Of a stretch of DNA of 64,000 nt, positions 63,416-64,000 are shown piece by piece. The stretch is taken from contig JBAJFE010000011.1 of assembly GCA_037903355.1 (NCBI GenBank), forward strand, positions 1-64,000, written 5' to 3'. The stretch comes from Trichuris trichiura. Its lineage: Eukaryota > Nematoda > Enoplea > Trichinellida > Trichuridae. Positions within the stretch are counted from its first letter, which is position 1. Each line of letters opens with the position of its first letter. The notes beneath the pieces are model-generated. The model did no database searches. It was not told the origin of the DNA and worked only from the letters and a program-made list of their open reading frames with translations. Position numbers and translations under genes: made by a program.

Positions 63416-64000
63416 GCAACAACAACAACAGATGCATATGTACGCCTCACAGGCGGATTATTACGGACAGGGCCGAAACGATATGTTCAAGCAGAATCAG
63501 GCACTCATGTACCAGCAACAAATGCAGCAACAATCACAACAACAGCAGCAACAGCAAGTCGCCTACAGTCAACGCCAAATGGAACATTCAGTTAGGCCAT
63601 ACGGTCAAGAACAGTTTGGAATTGGGCCCCAAAGTTACAGCATAAGTCAACAGCCGGTGGCACGGAGACAGCCGCCACCAGCAGCCGGAATTGCTCAGCA
63701 GCGTTTTTTGTCCAGTCAGGGCTATCCAGCAGGTAGTATTAGCGGGACTTATGGAAACGGTGTTGCAACACAAATGCAGCAGCCAAGAAGAATGATTCTT
63801 AACCGAAATGCCAATATGCAGCAGATGCAGCATATCCAACAACAAAGACAAGAGCATCTCCAGCAGCTTCAAATCCATCAGCAGCGTATGCAACAGCAGC
63901 AGCAGCAACAGCAACAGCGAATGATGCGACCACAAAATAGAATGCAATCCTCGTATGGCTCGATGCCATCGGCCGTGTGCCCATCGCCTATGAATTCATC
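61696..64000 (+). CDS. PAXIP1: PTIP/PAXIP1-like BRCT protein (5' part)
   Basis: Seven exons are traced: 61696-61764, 61815-61952, 62004-62123, 62213-62359, 62394-63005, 63060-63237 and 63286 to the window end, in phase for about 659 codons. BRCT1 (about residues 1-105) has NPEVGEA-like CESPEVGEARDIYDIKVVA and Trp72 in SSWVIASVACG. BRCT2 (about 110-195) has SKNDADVLWAVVVSLGGECE and Trp188 in IPQWVIDC. A long Gln-rich linker follows, with a pure tract of 22 Gln. Two N-terminal BRCT domains followed by a Gln-rich region is the layout of PTIP, a scaffold in the MLL3/4 histone methyltransferase complex and the DNA-damage response. The C-terminal BRCT domains would lie beyond the window. The acceptor before exon 4 is pyrimidine-poor. 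Confidence 0.88.
63366..63431 (+). repeat. CAG/CAA polyglutamine tract
   Basis: Twenty-two consecutive CAR codons in frame in the PAXIP1-like gene, starting with CAG and mostly CAA afterwards. Further Gln-rich clusters lie at 63513-63560 and 63892-63920. The mixed CAA/CAG use should make the tract more stable than a pure CAG run. Confidence 0.95.

Overview
This is a window of eukaryotic nuclear DNA, most likely from a nematode. Coding exons are joined by GT-AG introns, mostly 38-60 bp in the well-supported genes, with worm-style TTTCAG or TTTTAG acceptors. The recognisable proteins are metazoan: a LEM-domain inner nuclear membrane protein, PTPMT1, ribosomal protein eS27, MFSD5, a PTIP/PAXIP1-like BRCT protein and a Shavenoid-like membrane protein. 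Short introns plus a Shavenoid-like gene point to an ecdysozoan. A basal nematode is my best guess, but nothing here fixes the species.

Layout. From 1 to 34 kb the window is gene-poor and repeat-rich. It holds two very long AC/GT microsatellites, a 41-bp minisatellite, a degenerate tandem array of about 450-bp units (about 14.8-17.9 kb), TTTGACGC-rich repeats, a family of inverted-repeat (foldback) elements, a short non-autonomous hAT-like element (23299-24249) and a degenerate tRNA-Val-like sequence. Scattered through it are candidate exons on both strands. Some of them chain in phase, but none belongs to a family I recognise.

From 34 to 64 kb the window is gene-rich. In order: an unidentified 1,189-residue coiled-coil protein (+), MFSD5 (+), a Shavenoid-like single-pass membrane protein (+), a LEM-2/MAN1 protein (-), PTPMT1 (+), RPS27 (+) and the 5' part of a PAXIP1-like gene (+) cut by the window edge. 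For the six complete genes in this half I traced exons by eye and checked that reading-frame phase closes across every junction. For PAXIP1 phase closes up to the window end. Start codons and a few splice choices remain uncertain and are flagged.

The right-half genes do unrelated jobs: mitochondrial lipid phosphatase, nuclear envelope, ribosome, DNA-damage/transcription scaffold, transporter and cuticle/actin-related membrane protein. I see no operon-like arrangement or common pathway. The most unusual material is the repeat landscape, especially the foldback family whose arms carry a tRNA D-arm-like box, and the LEM protein, whose predicted lumenal loop is very short.
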